Shown here: positions 20,332-30,791 of the stretch, piece after piece | Layout of the letters: the number at the start of each line of letters is the position of its first letter | How positions within the stretch are numbered: the stretch's first letter is position 1 | The notes under the pieces: model-generated | Databases searched by the model: none | What the model was told of the DNA's origin: nothing | Seen by the model: the letters and a program-made list of their open reading frames with translations, nothing else | Source: Sphingomonadales bacterium | GTDB taxonomy: Bacteria; Pseudomonadota; Alphaproteobacteria; Sphingomonadales; Sphingomonadaceae | Assembly: GCA_027488785.1 (NCBI GenBank) | Contig: JAIYAY010000026.1 | Coordinates: forward strand, 158,015-222,014 | Direction of reading: 5' to 3' | Length of the DNA: 64,000 nucleotides | Translations under genes and position numbers: made by a program

Positions 20332-21548
20332 GGCCTGTGTCCCTTCACCATATAAAGCGACCGGTCAAGATATGGGTTTCGCTTTGTTAATGCGAGTATA
20401 AGACCACATGTAATTGAAAGCGCCAAGGTCGACGATCCGCCATAGCTGATGAACGGTAGAGTCATGCCCTTGGATGGGAAAACACCCAAATTCACGGCAA
20501 TGTTAATCATCGCCTGTCCGCAAAATTGCGCACCAAGGGCCGTTACCGCCATAACCACAAACTGGTCTTTCTCATCTAACAGGCGGATGATAATACGGAC
20601 CAAAATCGCGAAGTATAAAATGGCAATGACCATGCAGGCCAAAAGACCAAATTCTTCACCGATGACCGAGAAGATATAATCGGTATGCCCCTCAGGCAGT
20701 GAATATTTCTTTATGCCAAGCCCTGGACCAAGGCCAATAAAGCCCCCATTTGTTAAAGTCGCCATCGCCATTTTGTCATGTGTCAGCCCCTCAGTACCGA
20801 AAATCCAGGCGTCTATTCGCTGGGTTGCGACGGGGTAGAAATTATAGGCGAGAAGGATGAACACTATGCCACTGATCACGAGGAACCAAAGGCGGCTTGC
20901 AGGCACGCCAGCGACCATCATCAGGGCGAACCATGTGCCCATGAACAAAATAGATTGCCCAAGGTCAGGTTGCAGCAACAGGAAAAAACACACAAGCCCA
21001 GTTGCGATGCTGGTAAGGAAAAGAACGGGCAAGCTTGGATCTTTCAACCGCCAGCTAATAATCCACGCCATCATAACCGCGAAAAAGGGTTTCAGAAACT
21101 CAGACGGCTGAAGCCCCGCAAAACCAGGTCCAATCCATCTTTGCGACCCGTTCACCTCACGTCCTAACAGGGGCACCAAAGCAAGCAGAACAAAAAAAAC
21201 GCAGAAGCCGTAGACGGCAAAGCGTCGCGCTTGTTCGCGCGAGGACATCGACACCAGAAGCATGACGGGAATACCAATGAGGACCCACATCAATTGCCGA
21301 TAAAAGAAATAAAGCGAAGAAAGCTCGGTCGTTGACGAAGACAGCCGCTGGGCGCCTGCCGGCGATGCCGCAGCGACAGCAAGCAAACCAATGGCGATCA
21401 GCACCATCATCAAAGACAGCAACACGCGGTCGAGTTCCCAGAACCAAACGCCCAATGGCGAACGGTCGCCGCGGCCAAGGCGATTGGCAAAGCCGATCTT
21501 GCCGGTTTTGGCCGCAAGGACCCAAGGCGCCTCTTTGCTATCGCTCAT
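20328..21548 (-). CDS. ftsW: SEDS-family peptidoglycan polymerase FtsW
   Basis: Multi-pass inner-membrane glycosyltransferase that polymerises lipid II at the septum with FtsI. About ten hydrophobic segments are visible across 406 residues, after a 35-residue cytoplasmic N terminus. SEDS signatures include NGSQRWIGPGFAGLQPSEFLK near 135-155, LQPDLGQSILF near 190 and PFISYGGSSTLAL near 372. Within a dcw cluster and next to murG and murD this is FtsW and not RodA. Confidence 0.96.
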   Translation of the reverse strand: MSDSKEAPWVLAAKTGKIGFANRLGRGDRSPLGVWFWELDRVLLSLMMVLIAIGLLAVAAASPAGAQRLSSSTTELSSLYFFYRQLMWVLIGIPVMLLVSMSSREQARRFAVYGFCVFFVLLALVPLLGREVNGSQRWIGPGFAGLQPSEFLKPFFAVMMAWIISWRLKDPSLPVLFLTSIATGLVCFFLLLQPDLGQSILFMGTWFALMMVAGVPASRLWFLVISGIVFILLAYNFYPVATQRIDAWIFGTEGLTHDKMAMATLTNGGFIGLGPGLGIKKYSLPEGHTDYIFSVIGEEFGLLACMVIAILYFAILVRIIIRLLDEKDQFVVMAVTALGAQFCGQAMINIAVNLGVFPSKGMTLPFISYGGSSTLALSITCGLILALTKRNPYLDRSLYMVKGHRP

Positions 21549-22834
21549 AATGCTTCCACAATCGCACGAAACGCATCGCCGCGGGCTTCGAAGTCTTTGA
21601 ACTGGTCAAAGGACGCGCAGGCGGGCGAAAGCATGATAACGTCGCCTGGCTGTGCTTGGGCGGCAGCTGAATGCACCGCTGCGCCCATCATTTCGCTGCG
21701 TTCCACAGGCATATGCGGCGATAATAATTCATGGAACAACGGACCGGCCTCGCCAATGGTGTATGCTTTTACAACATGACCAAAATTGGGGATGCATTCG
21801 TCCAGATTGTCGGTCTTTGGCAATCCGCCAACGATCCAATGCACGCGGGGATAAGCGGCCAAGGCAGGCGCCGTCGACGCCGCATTTGTTGCCTTGCTGT
21901 CGTTCACAAATAATACGCCATTACGCTCGGCCACAACTTCCATACGATGCGCCAGTCCGTTGAAGCTGCGCATCGCGGGCCGCCATTGGGCCTCCGTCAG
22001 CCCTAGCGCTTCGACGATGGCAATGGCCACCGCAATATTCTGCAAGTTATGCGGCCCTTGAAGCGCAGGCCATTCGGCCTGACCGCATACCAATTGCGGA
22101 TCGGCGAGATGCACCCATTCCGCTCCACGTCGCGCACGCACATCATTATAGACGCGTTCGGTATCGGCATCGCCTTTGCCAAAAACAGCAAACTCTTTGC
22201 CCGTTTGCATCTCAAACAGCCGCGCTTTTGACGCCATATAGGCTGCATAGCCATCATAGCGGTCGAGATGGTCTGGCGAGAGGTTAATGAGTGCAGCGGC
22301 ATCGCAGGCAAGGCTGTGCGTGATATCAATCTGGTAGCTTGAAAGCTCAAGCACATAAACGCCGCCTGCGGGCAATGGTGCTTGCGACAATATGGGCAAG
22401 CCAATATTACCCCCCATACGGACGGGGATTGCTGCGCTTTCCAACAAATGATGCACCAAGGCCGTCGTCGTGGATTTACCATTGGTTCCGGTAATACCGA
22501 CAACACGATGCGGCGGCAGGTTCGGCCGTGCCATTGCGAACAATTCGATATCACCAATAAGCGGGATGCCTGACGCCTTTGCCTTATCGGCAATAGGGTG
22601 GCGGTTAATTGGAACGCCTGGCGACACAACAATGGCCGTGTAGCCCGTCAAGTCACTCAGCAATGGATCGGTAATCGTCGCAATGTCGGCAACCTTGGCG
22701 CGCGCGCCTTCGTCATTGTCCCATGCCAATACTTCTGCCCCGCCGGCGACAAGCGCTCGCACAGCCGAAAGGCCCGAGCGCGCAAGTCCCAATATTGCGA
22801 ACTTCCGGTCTTTAAAGGCAGGGGTAGTGATCAT
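21545..22834 (-). CDS. murD: UDP-N-acetylmuramoylalanine--D-glutamate ligase
   Basis: Adds D-Glu to UDP-MurNAc-L-Ala, 429 residues. The N-terminal domain has [18 protein letters not shown], the P-loop is [18 protein letters not shown] near 108-122, [18 protein letters not shown] [14 protein letters not shown] near 175, and [12 protein letters not shown] near 300. The start at 22834 overlaps the mraY stop (ATGA); an ATG 18 codons upstream lies inside mraY and adds residues unlike the family. Confidence 0.97.
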   Translation of the reverse strand: MITTPAFKDRKFAILGLARSGLSAVRALVAGGAEVLAWDNDEGARAKVADIATITDPLLSDLTGYTAIVVSPGVPINRHPIADKAKASGIPLIGDIELFAMARPNLPPHRVVGITGTNGKSTTTALVHHLLESAAIPVRMGGNIGLPILSQAPLPAGGVYVLELSSYQIDITHSLACDAAALINLSPDHLDRYDGYAAYMASKARLFEMQTGKEFAVFGKGDADTERVYNDVRARRGAEWVHLADPQLVCGQAEWPALQGPHNLQNIAVAIAIVEALGLTEAQWRPAMRSFNGLAHRMEVVAERNGVLFVNDSKATNAASTAPALAAYPRVHWIVGGLPKTDNLDECIPNFGHVVKAYTIGEAGPLFHELLSPHMPVERSEMMGAAVHSAAAQAQPGDVIMLSPACASFDQFKDFEARGDAFRAIVEAL

Positions 22835-23901
22835 CTGAGTTTGAGGGTAGATAGCCCCGCAAGCGCCAATACGAAAGCCACAATCCAAAAGCGGATGACA
22901 ACGGTCGGTTCGGACCAGCCAAGCTGCTCAAAATGGTGGTGAATTGGCGCCATGCGAAAAATGCGCTTTCCCGTCCGCTTGAACCAAAACACCTGAATAA
23001 TAACCGATAGCGCCTCAACCACGAAAAGCCCGCCAATGATGGCGAGTACAAACTCATGGTGCGCTACAACAGCAATCGCACCGAGTGTTCCGCCCAAGGC
23101 AAGGCTTCCGGTGTCACCCATGAATACCGCTGCCGGGGGGGCGTTAAACCACAAAAAAGCAAGTCCAGCGCCGACAATCGCACCGCACAACATGGCGAGA
23201 TCCCCTGCCCCCAAAAAGAACGGAATACCGAGATATTCCGCATATTTCGCATTACCCACCATGTAGACGATTAACATAAATGCGAGGGAGGCAATTATGA
23301 CGGGCATGGTCGCAAGGCCATCCAGACCGTCAGTTAGATTCACAGCATTTCCAAAGGACACAATTACAAACGCGCCAAAAGGCACATACCACCAGCCCAA
23401 ATCGATGATGGGTCCATTGACGAAAGGCAGATATAAATTGCCACCCGATTGCCAGACGATCAGCGATACCGCGACGCCAGCAATGGCAAATTCCCATAAC
23501 AACCGGACCTTGCCGGACACGCCCTTGTGGCTACGCTTCTTGACCTTGTCATAATCGTCGAGAAATCCAACGATTCCAAATCCAGCGGTCACCAATAAAC
23601 AGGCCCAGACATAGATGTTTTTCAGGTCCATCCACAAAAGCATTGAAATTCCGACCGAAACCAAGATCATCAAGCCGCCCATCGTGGGCGTACCGACCTT
23701 CGCAAGATGGGTTTGCGGTCCGTCGGTTCGGATAGGTTGCCCCTTGCCCTGACGCACACGCAGCATGCTGATAAAGCGTGGCCCAATCAACAGGCCGATA
23801 ACCAACGCAGTGGCCACTGCCGCCCCAGAGCGGAAACTTAAATAGCGGATGAGGTTTAAAACACCGGGAAACCCAAGATACTCGGCCAAAAGATATAGCA
23901 T
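22831..23901 (-). CDS. mraY: Phospho-N-acetylmuramoyl-pentapeptide-transferase
   Basis: Integral membrane enzyme that joins UDP-MurNAc-pentapeptide to undecaprenyl phosphate, giving lipid I. About ten hydrophobic helices span 356 residues. The catalytic aspartates are in [19 protein letters not shown] near 115-133 and [10 protein letters not shown] near 190, and the HHH segment [15 protein letters not shown] near 320 is diagnostic. [10 protein letters not shown] near 70 is also conserved. It shares one base with the murF stop (TGATG) and overlaps murD by 4. Confidence 0.98.
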   Translation of the reverse strand: MLYLLAEYLGFPGVLNLIRYLSFRSGAAVATALVIGLLIGPRFISMLRVRQGKGQPIRTDGPQTHLAKVGTPTMGGLMILVSVGISMLLWMDLKNIYVWACLLVTAGFGIVGFLDDYDKVKKRSHKGVSGKVRLLWEFAIAGVAVSLIVWQSGGNLYLPFVNGPIIDLGWWYVPFGAFVIVSFGNAVNLTDGLDGLATMPVIIASLAFMLIVYMVGNAKYAEYLGIPFFLGAGDLAMLCGAIVGAGLAFLWFNAPPAAVFMGDTGSLALGGTLGAIAVVAHHEFVLAIIGGLFVVEALSVIIQVFWFKRTGKRIFRMAPIHHHFEQLGWSEPTVVIRFWIVAFVLALAGLSTLKLR

Positions 23902-25289
23902 CAGTTTTTCCCATCCGTCAGCGCGTTGACGATTAAGGAAAGTCCCATACTATTGGAACCTTTGACCAAAACCGTATCTGATGCGCAAAGATATTGTTGC
24001 AGGACGCCAAGTGCCTCCTGCGCGGTCGCGCAATGCGCGAATTTCTTGGGCCCCTCAACCCCTGCTTTCAACTCTTCGGCGAGAATTTCCATCTCTTGAC
24101 CGACAAGGATTGCAAAATCGACCTTTGCGGCGGCCAAGGGTGCGGCAAGCGCGCTGTGATAATGATTAGCCTTGTCGCCCAATTCCTTCATCGAGCCCAA
24201 AACCGCAATGCGCCGTCCGCCATCCGACAGTCCCAGCTGGTCAATCGTTGCGGCCATGGAGGCTGGGTTGGCATTGTAGCTTTCGTCGATCACATGGACG
24301 CTGCCGCCAGTGACAGCCACATCATGCCGAGCGCCGCGTCCGGATAAGCCGCCCATTTCGGCCATTGCCAGACCCGCAGATGCCAAATCGCCGCCAGCGG
24401 CCAGCACAGCGGCCAATACGGCCATGCTGTTGGCAATCCAATGCTGACCAGGTTGCGACAAATTGAAGCACAACATCGCGTCGCGCACTTTTGCGGTGAT
24501 CCGCGTGCCATTATCAGCAGTGATGAGATGGTCGATAACACAGACATCGGCCTCAGGGCTGAAGCCAAAGGACATTATGGAATCGGAATATTTTTCTGCC
24601 GCAGCGCGCAGACGTGGGTAATGCACATTATCCGCGGGCAATATGGCCGTGCCGCCTTTAACTAAGCCTTCGAATATCTCTGCCTTAGCATCGGCAATGC
24701 CGCTTTCATCCTTGAAAAATTCGATATGCGCAGGGGCAATTGTCGTGATGATGGCGACATCGGGCCGGACAATATGGCTCAATGCGCGCATTTCGCCCGC
24801 ATGGTTCATACCCATTTCGAATATGCCAAAGTCGCAATCTGCGGGCATCCGCGCCAGACTTAAGGGCACGCCGACATGGTTGTTATAGCTTTTTACTGAA
24901 CGGTGCGCCCACCCGCGTGAGCTACGGTCAAGTGCGGCGAACAAGGCTTCCTTGGTACCGGTCTTACCTGCAGAGCCCGTTACGCCAATGATCTTTGCCT
25001 TCGTCCGCGCGCGCGACGCATGACCCAATGCCTCCAAAGCCTGCATAGTATCGGCGACTAGGATATGGGGGTGCGCCACTGGCTGCGACACAATCGCCCC
25101 CGCTGCGCCATTGGCAAATGCCTTGTCGACGAACAAATGCCCGTCGGTCTCGGCGCCCTTCAAGGCCAAAAACAGATCACCCTTGCCGATTTCACGCGAA
25201 TCAAAGGCAACACCCGTAACATCAAAATGCCCGGACGCGGTCCCGCCCGTTGCGGCGAGCAGTTCTTCAAAAGTCCATAACGGGTTCAT
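23901..25289 (-). CDS. murF: UDP-N-acetylmuramoyl-tripeptide--D-alanyl-D-alanine ligase
   Basis: Adds D-Ala-D-Ala to complete the pentapeptide, 462 residues. [17 protein letters not shown] near 30-46 is the MurF N-terminal signature; the P-loop reads [19 protein letters not shown] near 105. [11 protein letters not shown] and [10 protein letters not shown] near 145-165 and [11 protein letters not shown] near 325 are MurF-specific. Start set at the ATG at 25289, overlapping the murE stop (ATGA), against an ATG three codons earlier. Confidence 0.97.
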   Translation of the reverse strand: MNPLWTFEELLAATGGTASGHFDVTGVAFDSREIGKGDLFLALKGAETDGHLFVDKAFANGAAGAIVSQPVAHPHILVADTMQALEALGHASRARTKAKIIGVTGSAGKTGTKEALFAALDRSSRGWAHRSVKSYNNHVGVPLSLARMPADCDFGIFEMGMNHAGEMRALSHIVRPDVAIITTIAPAHIEFFKDESGIADAKAEIFEGLVKGGTAILPADNVHYPRLRAAAEKYSDSIMSFGFSPEADVCVIDHLITADNGTRITAKVRDAMLCFNLSQPGQHWIANSMAVLAAVLAAGGDLASAGLAMAEMGGLSGRGARHDVAVTGGSVHVIDESYNANPASMAATIDQLGLSDGGRRIAVLGSMKELGDKANHYHSALAAPLAAAKVDFAILVGQEMEILAEELKAGVEGPKKFAHCATAQEALGVLQQYLCASDTVLVKGSNSMGLSLIVNALTDGKN

Positions 25290-26713
25290 GCTGCGCATTC
25301 CCTTGCAACTTCAACATCGTCAAAAGGCAAAACACGGCCCATGATGATTTGCCCTTGTTCATGCCCCTTGCCCGCGATCAGGACGATGTCGTCCGGCTCG
25401 GCATGTTCAATGGCAAAAGCAATTGCGTAACGCCGGTCGCCAATTTCATGTGCGCCTTTCGCACCGGCCATGACGTCAGCCCGGATAAGCGACGGGTCTT
25501 CACTTCTCGGGTTGTCGTCGGTGACAATCACAATGTCAGAATCCGCCACCGCCACCGCGCCCATTTCTGGACGCTTGCCAGTGTCGCGGTCACCGCCCGC
25601 ACCAAATACGGTGATAAGCTTGCCCTTGGTATGGGGACGCAAAGCCGCAATCGCCGCACGCAAGCCGTCGGGCGTGTGCGCATAATCGACATAGACAGGC
25701 GCACCGCTTTTGGTAATCACAGCGCGTTCCAAACGTCCGCGCACCGGCTGCAACCGTGCCAGATGCGACAGCAGGTTTTCAACCTCTCCACCGCTTGCCA
25801 TGACCACGCCTGCTGCGACCAATGCATTCGCGGCCTGATAGGCGCCGATTAACGGTAGCTTTATTTTGTGCACATCGCCTTGAATACGCAGTTCAAGCGT
25901 CTGCCCAAGTTGAGTAGGTTCGCGCGACAATAATTGGATGCCCTTGCCCTTTTCGCCAACCGTAATCAGACGCAGGTCCCGTTTGCGCGCACGGGCAATC
26001 GCTTGGTCGGACCAGACATCGTCCGCCCAAATAACGGCGCAGCCATTTTCGTCTACGACGTCGTCAAACAGCCGCATTTTTGCTTCAAAATAAGCTTCCA
26101 TCGTTCCATGATAATCGAGATGGTCGCGGCTCAAATTGGTAAAGGCCGCTACCGAAACCGGAACGCCTTCGCTGCGATATTGGGACAGGCCGTGGCTTGA
26201 TGCCTCAAATATAGCATGACTTACACCTTCGCGTGCCAGGCCTGACATATTCGCAAGAAAGGTTACGATGTCAGGGGTAGTCAGCCCAGTCTTGGCCTGA
26301 TCCGAGGCCGTAATGATCCCAAGCGTGCCAATCGATGCGGCATTATGCCCCGCCATCCGCCAAAGCTGCCGCGTGAGTTCTGCGGTGGATGTCTTACCAT
26401 TGGTTCCAGTGACGGCCGCAACATGATCTGGAAATGGCTGGAAAAACTTAGCAGCAAGATGCGCAAAGGCTTGGCGCGGATTGGCCTCAGCAATATGAAG
26501 TGCGCCGCGCACCAAAGCTTCAGGACGCGCGACAACGGCTACAGCTCCAGCGGCGATCGCATCGTCGATAAAATCTTCGCCGTTAAATGCCGCGCCTTCA
26601 AATGCCCCAAAAATCGTGCCGGGCGCAATCTTCCGATGGTCGATGGCAAAGCCGGTCACTGTTATGTCGGCGAATGCCGTATCGGCTCCGCTTACCAATC
26701 GCCCGAGCTTCAC
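25286..26713 (-). CDS. murE: UDP-N-acetylmuramoyl-L-alanyl-D-glutamate--2,6-diaminopimelate ligase
   Basis: Adds the third stem residue. The P-loop AVTGTNGKTSTAELTRQL lies near 105 and NLSRDHLDYHGTMEAY near 205. The amino-acid-selecting segment DDNPRSEDP near 385 has the DNPR motif that marks meso-diaminopimelate as substrate, as expected in a Gram-negative. I prefer the GTG at 26713: it overlaps the ftsI stop by one base (TAGTG) and has GGAG seven bases upstream. An ATG eight codons earlier, inside ftsI, is the alternative. Confidence 0.95.
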   Translation of the reverse strand: MKLGRLVSGADTAFADITVTGFAIDHRKIAPGTIFGAFEGAAFNGEDFIDDAIAAGAVAVVARPEALVRGALHIAEANPRQAFAHLAAKFFQPFPDHVAAVTGTNGKTSTAELTRQLWRMAGHNAASIGTLGIITASDQAKTGLTTPDIVTFLANMSGLAREGVSHAIFEASSHGLSQYRSEGVPVSVAAFTNLSRDHLDYHGTMEAYFEAKMRLFDDVVDENGCAVIWADDVWSDQAIARARKRDLRLITVGEKGKGIQLLSREPTQLGQTLELRIQGDVHKIKLPLIGAYQAANALVAAGVVMASGGEVENLLSHLARLQPVRGRLERAVITKSGAPVYVDYAHTPDGLRAAIAALRPHTKGKLITVFGAGGDRDTGKRPEMGAVAVADSDIVIVTDDNPRSEDPSLIRADVMAGAKGAHEIGDRRYAIAFAIEHAEPDDIVLIAGKGHEQGQIIMGRVLPFDDVEVARECAA

Positions 26714-28449
26714 TATTGCTCTCCCTTCGCCTTCCACAATAAAGGCATCAATTCGGAAACATCAACATCGCGTTTCATATCCGGTAGAATCCCCACCAAA
26801 GGACCAATGCGAGTCACTGTTTTCTGCACGACGGGCGCAGCGGTATAGCCTGCTGTCCGTTGAAAGCTGGATGCCTCGGTGCCCTTTGGTTCGTCCAACA
26901 TGGCAAGCACGACATAACGCGGATTGTCCATCGGGAATGCAGCAGCAAAGGTCGCAACCACCAGATTGCGGCTATATCCGCCAATGCCGGGCTTTTCTGC
27001 TGAGCCGGTTTTACCGCCAACTCGGTAGCCCAAGGCATCGGCTTTCTTACCCGTGCCATCGACGACAATCATGCGCATCATTTGACGCATTCGCGCGCTG
27101 GTTGCGGCAGTAAACACCCGTTTTCCAGGTATTTTTGCGCCGGGCTTGGTTTTGAACATTGTTGCTGGGCGATAGATACCGCCATTCACCATAGCAGCGT
27201 AAGCGCTCGCCAAATGTAGCGGTGTGACAGAAATGCCATGGCCATAGCCAACGGTCATATTTGTCAGGCGACCCCATGTTTTGGGATAAAGCGGCATTGC
27301 TTTTTCCGCTAGCTCAATTTCGGGACGCGCATTAAAATGCATCGTACGTAACATCGCATCCATACGAGCCGCACCCAAATTGTCGGCAATTTGCGCAGTG
27401 ACGACGTTTGAGCTGTGTATCAGCGATTCTGGTGCGTTAATCCAGCGATCTAAAGGGTGCGAATCCCGAATTTTGAACTTGCCAACCTGAAGCGGCCTTG
27501 TCGCGTCATAACGCACCGAAAGGTCACGCACGGTGCCAGCATCCATCGCCGCAGCAACCGTTAATGGCTTGAAGGTGGAACCAAGCTCATAGACGCGGTT
27601 GGTAACATTATTGGTCTGCCGCGTAATTGGGTAGCGGCCGTCAACAATGGGCTGCCCGTCATCAGGAATATTGGCGAAAGAAGGCCGGTTTGGGTTAAAC
27701 GATGGCAAGGTTGCCATGGCAATGACTTCGCCCGTTTGCACATCAAGGATAACGCCCGCCGCACCTTTGGCCGACGTTGCCGCCATGCCAGATGCAAGCT
27801 CACTTTCAAGCGCGGCCTGCACGCGGACATCTAGCGCAAGGTTCAATGGCGCCGAACGCTTGGATGGGTCGCGCAGATAGTCATTCATGACCCGCTCCAT
27901 ACCCATCGCGCCTTTGCCGTCGCGGTTTACAAAACCCAGAACATGCGCCGCCATGTCGTGCTGCGGATAGAGACGCGTGGCCTCACGCGGAAACTCGATA
28001 GCGATCTCGCCAAGGCTATGCACCTGCCGAACTTGCTCTGGCAACGCGCGTTTCCGCAAATAGCCAGGCTTGTTCGCGGTCAATTTGGCGTAAAATTCAG
28101 AAGCCGGTGTATCGGGGAAAATTGTCGCCAATTGATTGGCCAATTGTTTGCGATCACCCAAGATTTCCTCAGGCTTTACCCAGATCGCATAGCCATAAAT
28201 GCTGCGCGCTAACGGGATACCGTTACGGTCTACAATATCGCCGCGTTCTGGAACATATTCGGTGCTCGTCGCACCATATGCCCGCGTGCTCTCAAATAAT
28301 GCCAATGTAGCAAGGCGACCGATCAACAGCACGACAAACATGCCAAAAGCCACCAATAGAATAAGCATGCGCCAAAAACCCTGCGCCGCAAATGGCGGAG
28401 GATTAACGCCGCTTTTCCGAGTGGTTGTGCGGGCCAGCTGGGGATTCAT
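26713..28449 (-). CDS. ftsI: Septal peptidoglycan transpeptidase FtsI (PBP3)
   Basis: Class B penicillin-binding protein, 578 residues. One N-terminal membrane anchor (about 28-50), then the pedestal domain with RGDIVDRNGIPLA near 69-81, then the transpeptidase domain. The active-site serine is Ser291 in GSTFKPLTV; the SxN triad residue is in LIHSSNV near 343 and KTGSAEK near 470 is the KTG box. Partner of FtsW in septal wall synthesis. Start shares a base with the ftsL stop (TGATG). Confidence 0.97.
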   Translation of the reverse strand: MNPQLARTTTRKSGVNPPPFAAQGFWRMLILLVAFGMFVVLLIGRLATLALFESTRAYGATSTEYVPERGDIVDRNGIPLARSIYGYAIWVKPEEILGDRKQLANQLATIFPDTPASEFYAKLTANKPGYLRKRALPEQVRQVHSLGEIAIEFPREATRLYPQHDMAAHVLGFVNRDGKGAMGMERVMNDYLRDPSKRSAPLNLALDVRVQAALESELASGMAATSAKGAAGVILDVQTGEVIAMATLPSFNPNRPSFANIPDDGQPIVDGRYPITRQTNNVTNRVYELGSTFKPLTVAAAMDAGTVRDLSVRYDATRPLQVGKFKIRDSHPLDRWINAPESLIHSSNVVTAQIADNLGAARMDAMLRTMHFNARPEIELAEKAMPLYPKTWGRLTNMTVGYGHGISVTPLHLASAYAAMVNGGIYRPATMFKTKPGAKIPGKRVFTAATSARMRQMMRMIVVDGTGKKADALGYRVGGKTGSAEKPGIGGYSRNLVVATFAAAFPMDNPRYVVLAMLDEPKGTEASSFQRTAGYTAAPVVQKTVTRIGPLVGILPDMKRDVDVSELMPLLWKAKGEQ

Positions 28450-29042
28450 CAGCGGCGGCGTTCATTCGCGGACTTGGCCGAAATGTCCCGCAGCAAGTCG
28501 TCGGACAAAAGCGTTTCGTCCATACGCGCTAGTCGCTCGGTCCGGGTCTGTTCAACCTTTGGTGCCACAGGCTTTGGCGCCGCGCGCTTTGCTGGCTCGG
28601 CGAAAATTGGGGTCGCAACGGCCGTTGCAATCGCGGTCGACTTTTTCACCACAGCCTCAATTGTTGGCGCAGGGTTAGCCTGGTTCGCGCTAGGTGCAAC
28701 ATCAATATCTGCGGAAGCCATCATCACGGGTTTCGTTTGTTGCAGATCTCCGGTCAGTTCTGCAAGTGCTGCTTCACCATTAACGAATTGCTGCGCCGCT
28801 GGTGGCTGATAACCGTATAAAAGCTCGTTCCATTCCTCAAGCTGCTGAAGGCTAGCACGCGTCCGGATTTCCGCTTGGAGAAAGCTGATTTCCCGCTTTG
28901 TCTCAAGAATTTCGCGATCAACCGCGACCAAGTCGCTGTGCGTCGCCGCAACATTGAGCGACAATGGGTACAACAGAATAGCAACCATGAAAACCAAGGC
29001 CAACCAGCCGAGATTCTGAAGTCTTTTCATTGCGAGACTCAT
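28449..29042 (-). CDS. ftsL: FtsL-like cell division protein
   Basis: A 197-residue bitopic protein. A short basic N terminus (SLAMKRLQN) leads to one membrane span near residues 10-28 ([19 protein letters not shown]), then a coiled-coil-prone segment [19 protein letters not shown] near 40-60 and a Pro/Ala/Lys-rich tail rich in [19 protein letters not shown]. No homology is obvious by eye, but topology, size and position between rsmH and ftsI match FtsL of the FtsQLB complex. Start set by the 4-base overlap with the rsmH stop. The tail is longer than in E. coli FtsL (121 residues). Confidence 0.75.
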   Translation of the reverse strand: MSLAMKRLQNLGWLALVFMVAILLYPLSLNVAATHSDLVAVDREILETKREISFLQAEIRTRASLQQLEEWNELLYGYQPPAAQQFVNGEAALAELTGDLQQTKPVMMASADIDVAPSANQANPAPTIEAVVKKSTAIATAVATPIFAEPAKRAAPKPVAPKVEQTRTERLARMDETLLSDDLLRDISAKSANERRR

Positions 29043-29995
29043 GCTGCAAGTCCTCCTGTTGCCCATGCGGGGGCGTGTGTGCGGGTTGCGGAACGCAAGG
29101 TTGCCGACCTTGACCGCGGGTTGCGGGCGAGCTCAGCGTCCGATGGCCGGACTGCCTTGTCTGCTTTATGGAAAGTGGGTGCTGGGCCGTCGCTGCCAAC
29201 CATGGGCGCGTGGCGCGATCCTGCGGCCTCTGCTCCGCTGCGGCGGCGCAGAAATTGCTTTACGATGCGATCTTCAAGACTGTGGAAGGTGACAACAGCT
29301 AAACGGCCACCTGGCTTCAACATACGTTCAGCAGCCTCAAGACCGTCGGTTAGCTCATCCAATTCGCGATTCACATGAATGCGAAGAGCTTGAAAGGCTC
29401 GTGTAGCTGGATCTTTCGGCGCGCCGGGCTTATGGCCAACGGCCTTGCGGACAATCGTGGCCAATTGCGCAGTGGTTTCTATAGGCCGCGCAGCAACAAT
29501 CGAACGCGCTATGCGGCGTGAGCGATGCTCTTCGCCATAACGGAAAATAATGTCGGCAATGTCTGCCTCTTCGGCTTCGTTGACGAAGTCCGCTGCTGAC
29601 ATGCCGTCCTGGCCCATACGCATATCAAGCGGGCCATCCTTTTGGAAAGAAAAGCCGCGCTCGGCGCGATCAAGCTGCATCGACGAAACGCCGATATCCA
29701 ATACGACGCCGTCGACCGACGAAATGCCGTCGGCCGTTAAGACATCGTCCATGTTAGAAAAACAGGCCGCGTAAAGACGCAAAGCGCCCTCGCTGCGGCC
29801 TGCAAGGTCCGCACCTTCTTTAAGGGCATCGGGATCGCGGTCGAACGCGAAAACGCGCGCACCGCCAGCCAGTATCGCTTGACTGTATCCACCTGCACCA
29901 AAGGTACCATCCACGACCTCAGCACCAGGGGTGATGGCGAGAGAGTGAATTACTTCATCCAGTAAGACTGGAATATGGGGGGCTAAAGCGCTCAT
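29039..29995 (-). CDS. rsmH: 16S rRNA (cytosine(1402)-N(4))-methyltransferase
   Basis: Methylates C1402 of 16S rRNA in the decoding centre. The N terminus [13 protein letters not shown] and SAM site [16 protein letters not shown] near 25-40 are the family signature; [22 protein letters not shown] near 105-125 and [15 protein letters not shown] near 255 are also diagnostic. 318 residues from the ATG at 29995, which overlaps the mraZ stop (ATGA). An ATG nine codons earlier lies inside mraZ. Confidence 0.97.
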   Translation of the reverse strand: MSALAPHIPVLLDEVIHSLAITPGAEVVDGTFGAGGYSQAILAGGARVFAFDRDPDALKEGADLAGRSEGALRLYAACFSNMDDVLTADGISSVDGVVLDIGVSSMQLDRAERGFSFQKDGPLDMRMGQDGMSAADFVNEAEEADIADIIFRYGEEHRSRRIARSIVAARPIETTAQLATIVRKAVGHKPGAPKDPATRAFQALRIHVNRELDELTDGLEAAERMLKPGGRLAVVTFHSLEDRIVKQFLRRRSGAEAAGSRHAPMVGSDGPAPTFHKADKAVRPSDAELARNPRSRSATLRSATRTHAPAWATGGLAA

Positions 29996-30480
29996 TTGTC
30001 GCGCTTTGCCTGGGACAGCCAATAATTTAGCTCGTCCTTAACGGGGTTAAATGCTGCAGGCGCTTCCTTCAGGAATATGTCGGGGTTCCACAGCATAAAA
30101 TGCGTTGTCGCACCAAAGAAGAAAGCGCGATCTTCAATGCGACCGAAATGCTTGAGCATCGGTGACAGCACGAAACGACCACTCGCCTCAAACGCAGTTT
30201 CGAAAATGGAGGATGCTGAAACGCCAGCGATTTCGCGATCAAATTCGGTACCGCGATTAACGGCGCTTTGCCATTGGGCTTCGATATCGGCGCGCAACTT
30301 CAGGCGTTCGGAGGCGCCAAAACCGATGAGGCAAGGCAAGGTGGAATGGCGCGATATACACACGCTGTTGCTGCCGCTGGATTGTTGGACGCTGTCGCGC
30401 AGTTCTGCGGGAATGGTCGTACGGCCTTTGGCGTCGACATTCGACACCCCCGAACCTGCATAAACGACCAACGCTGACAC
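29992..30480 (-). CDS. mraZ: Transcriptional regulator MraZ
   Basis: AbrB-fold DNA-binding protein that autoregulates dcw clusters in the bacteria where it has been studied. The first DxxxR repeat is [15 protein letters not shown] near 14-28; the second is degenerate ([13 protein letters not shown] near 106). No ATG is available: two in-frame GTG codons at 30492 and 30480 are candidates. I favour 30480, giving a start [10 protein letters not shown] that fits the family; GAGG lies 13 bases upstream, farther than usual. With 30492 the GAGG would abut the start codon. A 163-residue product is somewhat longer than E. coli MraZ (152). Confidence 0.88.
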   Translation of the reverse strand: MSALVVYAGSGVSNVDAKGRTTIPAELRDSVQQSSGSNSVCISRHSTLPCLIGFGASERLKLRADIEAQWQSAVNRGTEFDREIAGVSASSIFETAFEASGRFVLSPMLKHFGRIEDRAFFFGATTHFMLWNPDIFLKEAPAAFNPVKDELNYWLSQAKRDK

Positions 30481-30520
30481 TGCCTGAACCACCCCTCGAA
30501 AAAGGGCGCAGATCTCTAAT

Positions 30521-30542
30521 CATGGCGAAGCATTTCGCCATG
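30521..30542 (-). promoter_or_regulatory. 9-bp dyad in the mraZ leader
   Basis: CATGGCGAA and TTCGCCATG form perfectly complementary 9-base arms around GCAT, about 40 bases before the mraZ start. It could be an operator for a dimeric regulator or a leader hairpin. It does not resemble the TGGG-repeat MraZ box described in E. coli. Confidence 0.5.
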
Positions 30543-30600
30543 CGGACGCCGTAGCGACCGATAGAATCAGGAATCCACCCCTTGATGACTATGCATAGCA

Positions 30601-30635
30601 AGGGATTTTATGGATGAAAAGAGGGATTTTATGGA
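30601..30635 (-). repeat. Two 14-bp direct repeats upstream of mraZ
   Basis: AGGGATTTTATGGA (plus-strand reading) occurs at 30601-30614 and 30622-30635, with a 21-base period, that is two helical turns on the same face. On the minus strand each copy contains CATAAAAT, which could also serve as a -10 element for mraZ, but no convincing -35 is found at standard spacing. Position about 110-145 bases before the dcw cluster suggests a tandem operator. Confidence 0.5.
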
Positions 30636-30642
30636 AAAACTA

Positions 30643-30791
30643 TATTATTTTTCGCAAAAATGTCGAAAATCGGTCACTTCCTGTTCATTGCTCCAAAAAT
30701 AGCCGACATAATGGGATCAATTTTATCGCGCCCAAATGCCCAAAATCCAACGTTTTGCGAATGATATCGGCACCAATTTCTCTCTTGCTTA
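30643..30791. other. AT-rich intergenic stretch between the DUF4350-like gene and the dcw leader
   Basis: The whole gap from mraZ to the stop of the DUF4350-like gene is about 310 bases. Beyond the dyad and direct repeats listed separately, these remaining bases are AT-rich and hold no reading frame with family resemblance, no T-run terminator and no RNA gene that I can recognise. The dcw promoter probably lies at its left edge. Confidence 0.5.
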
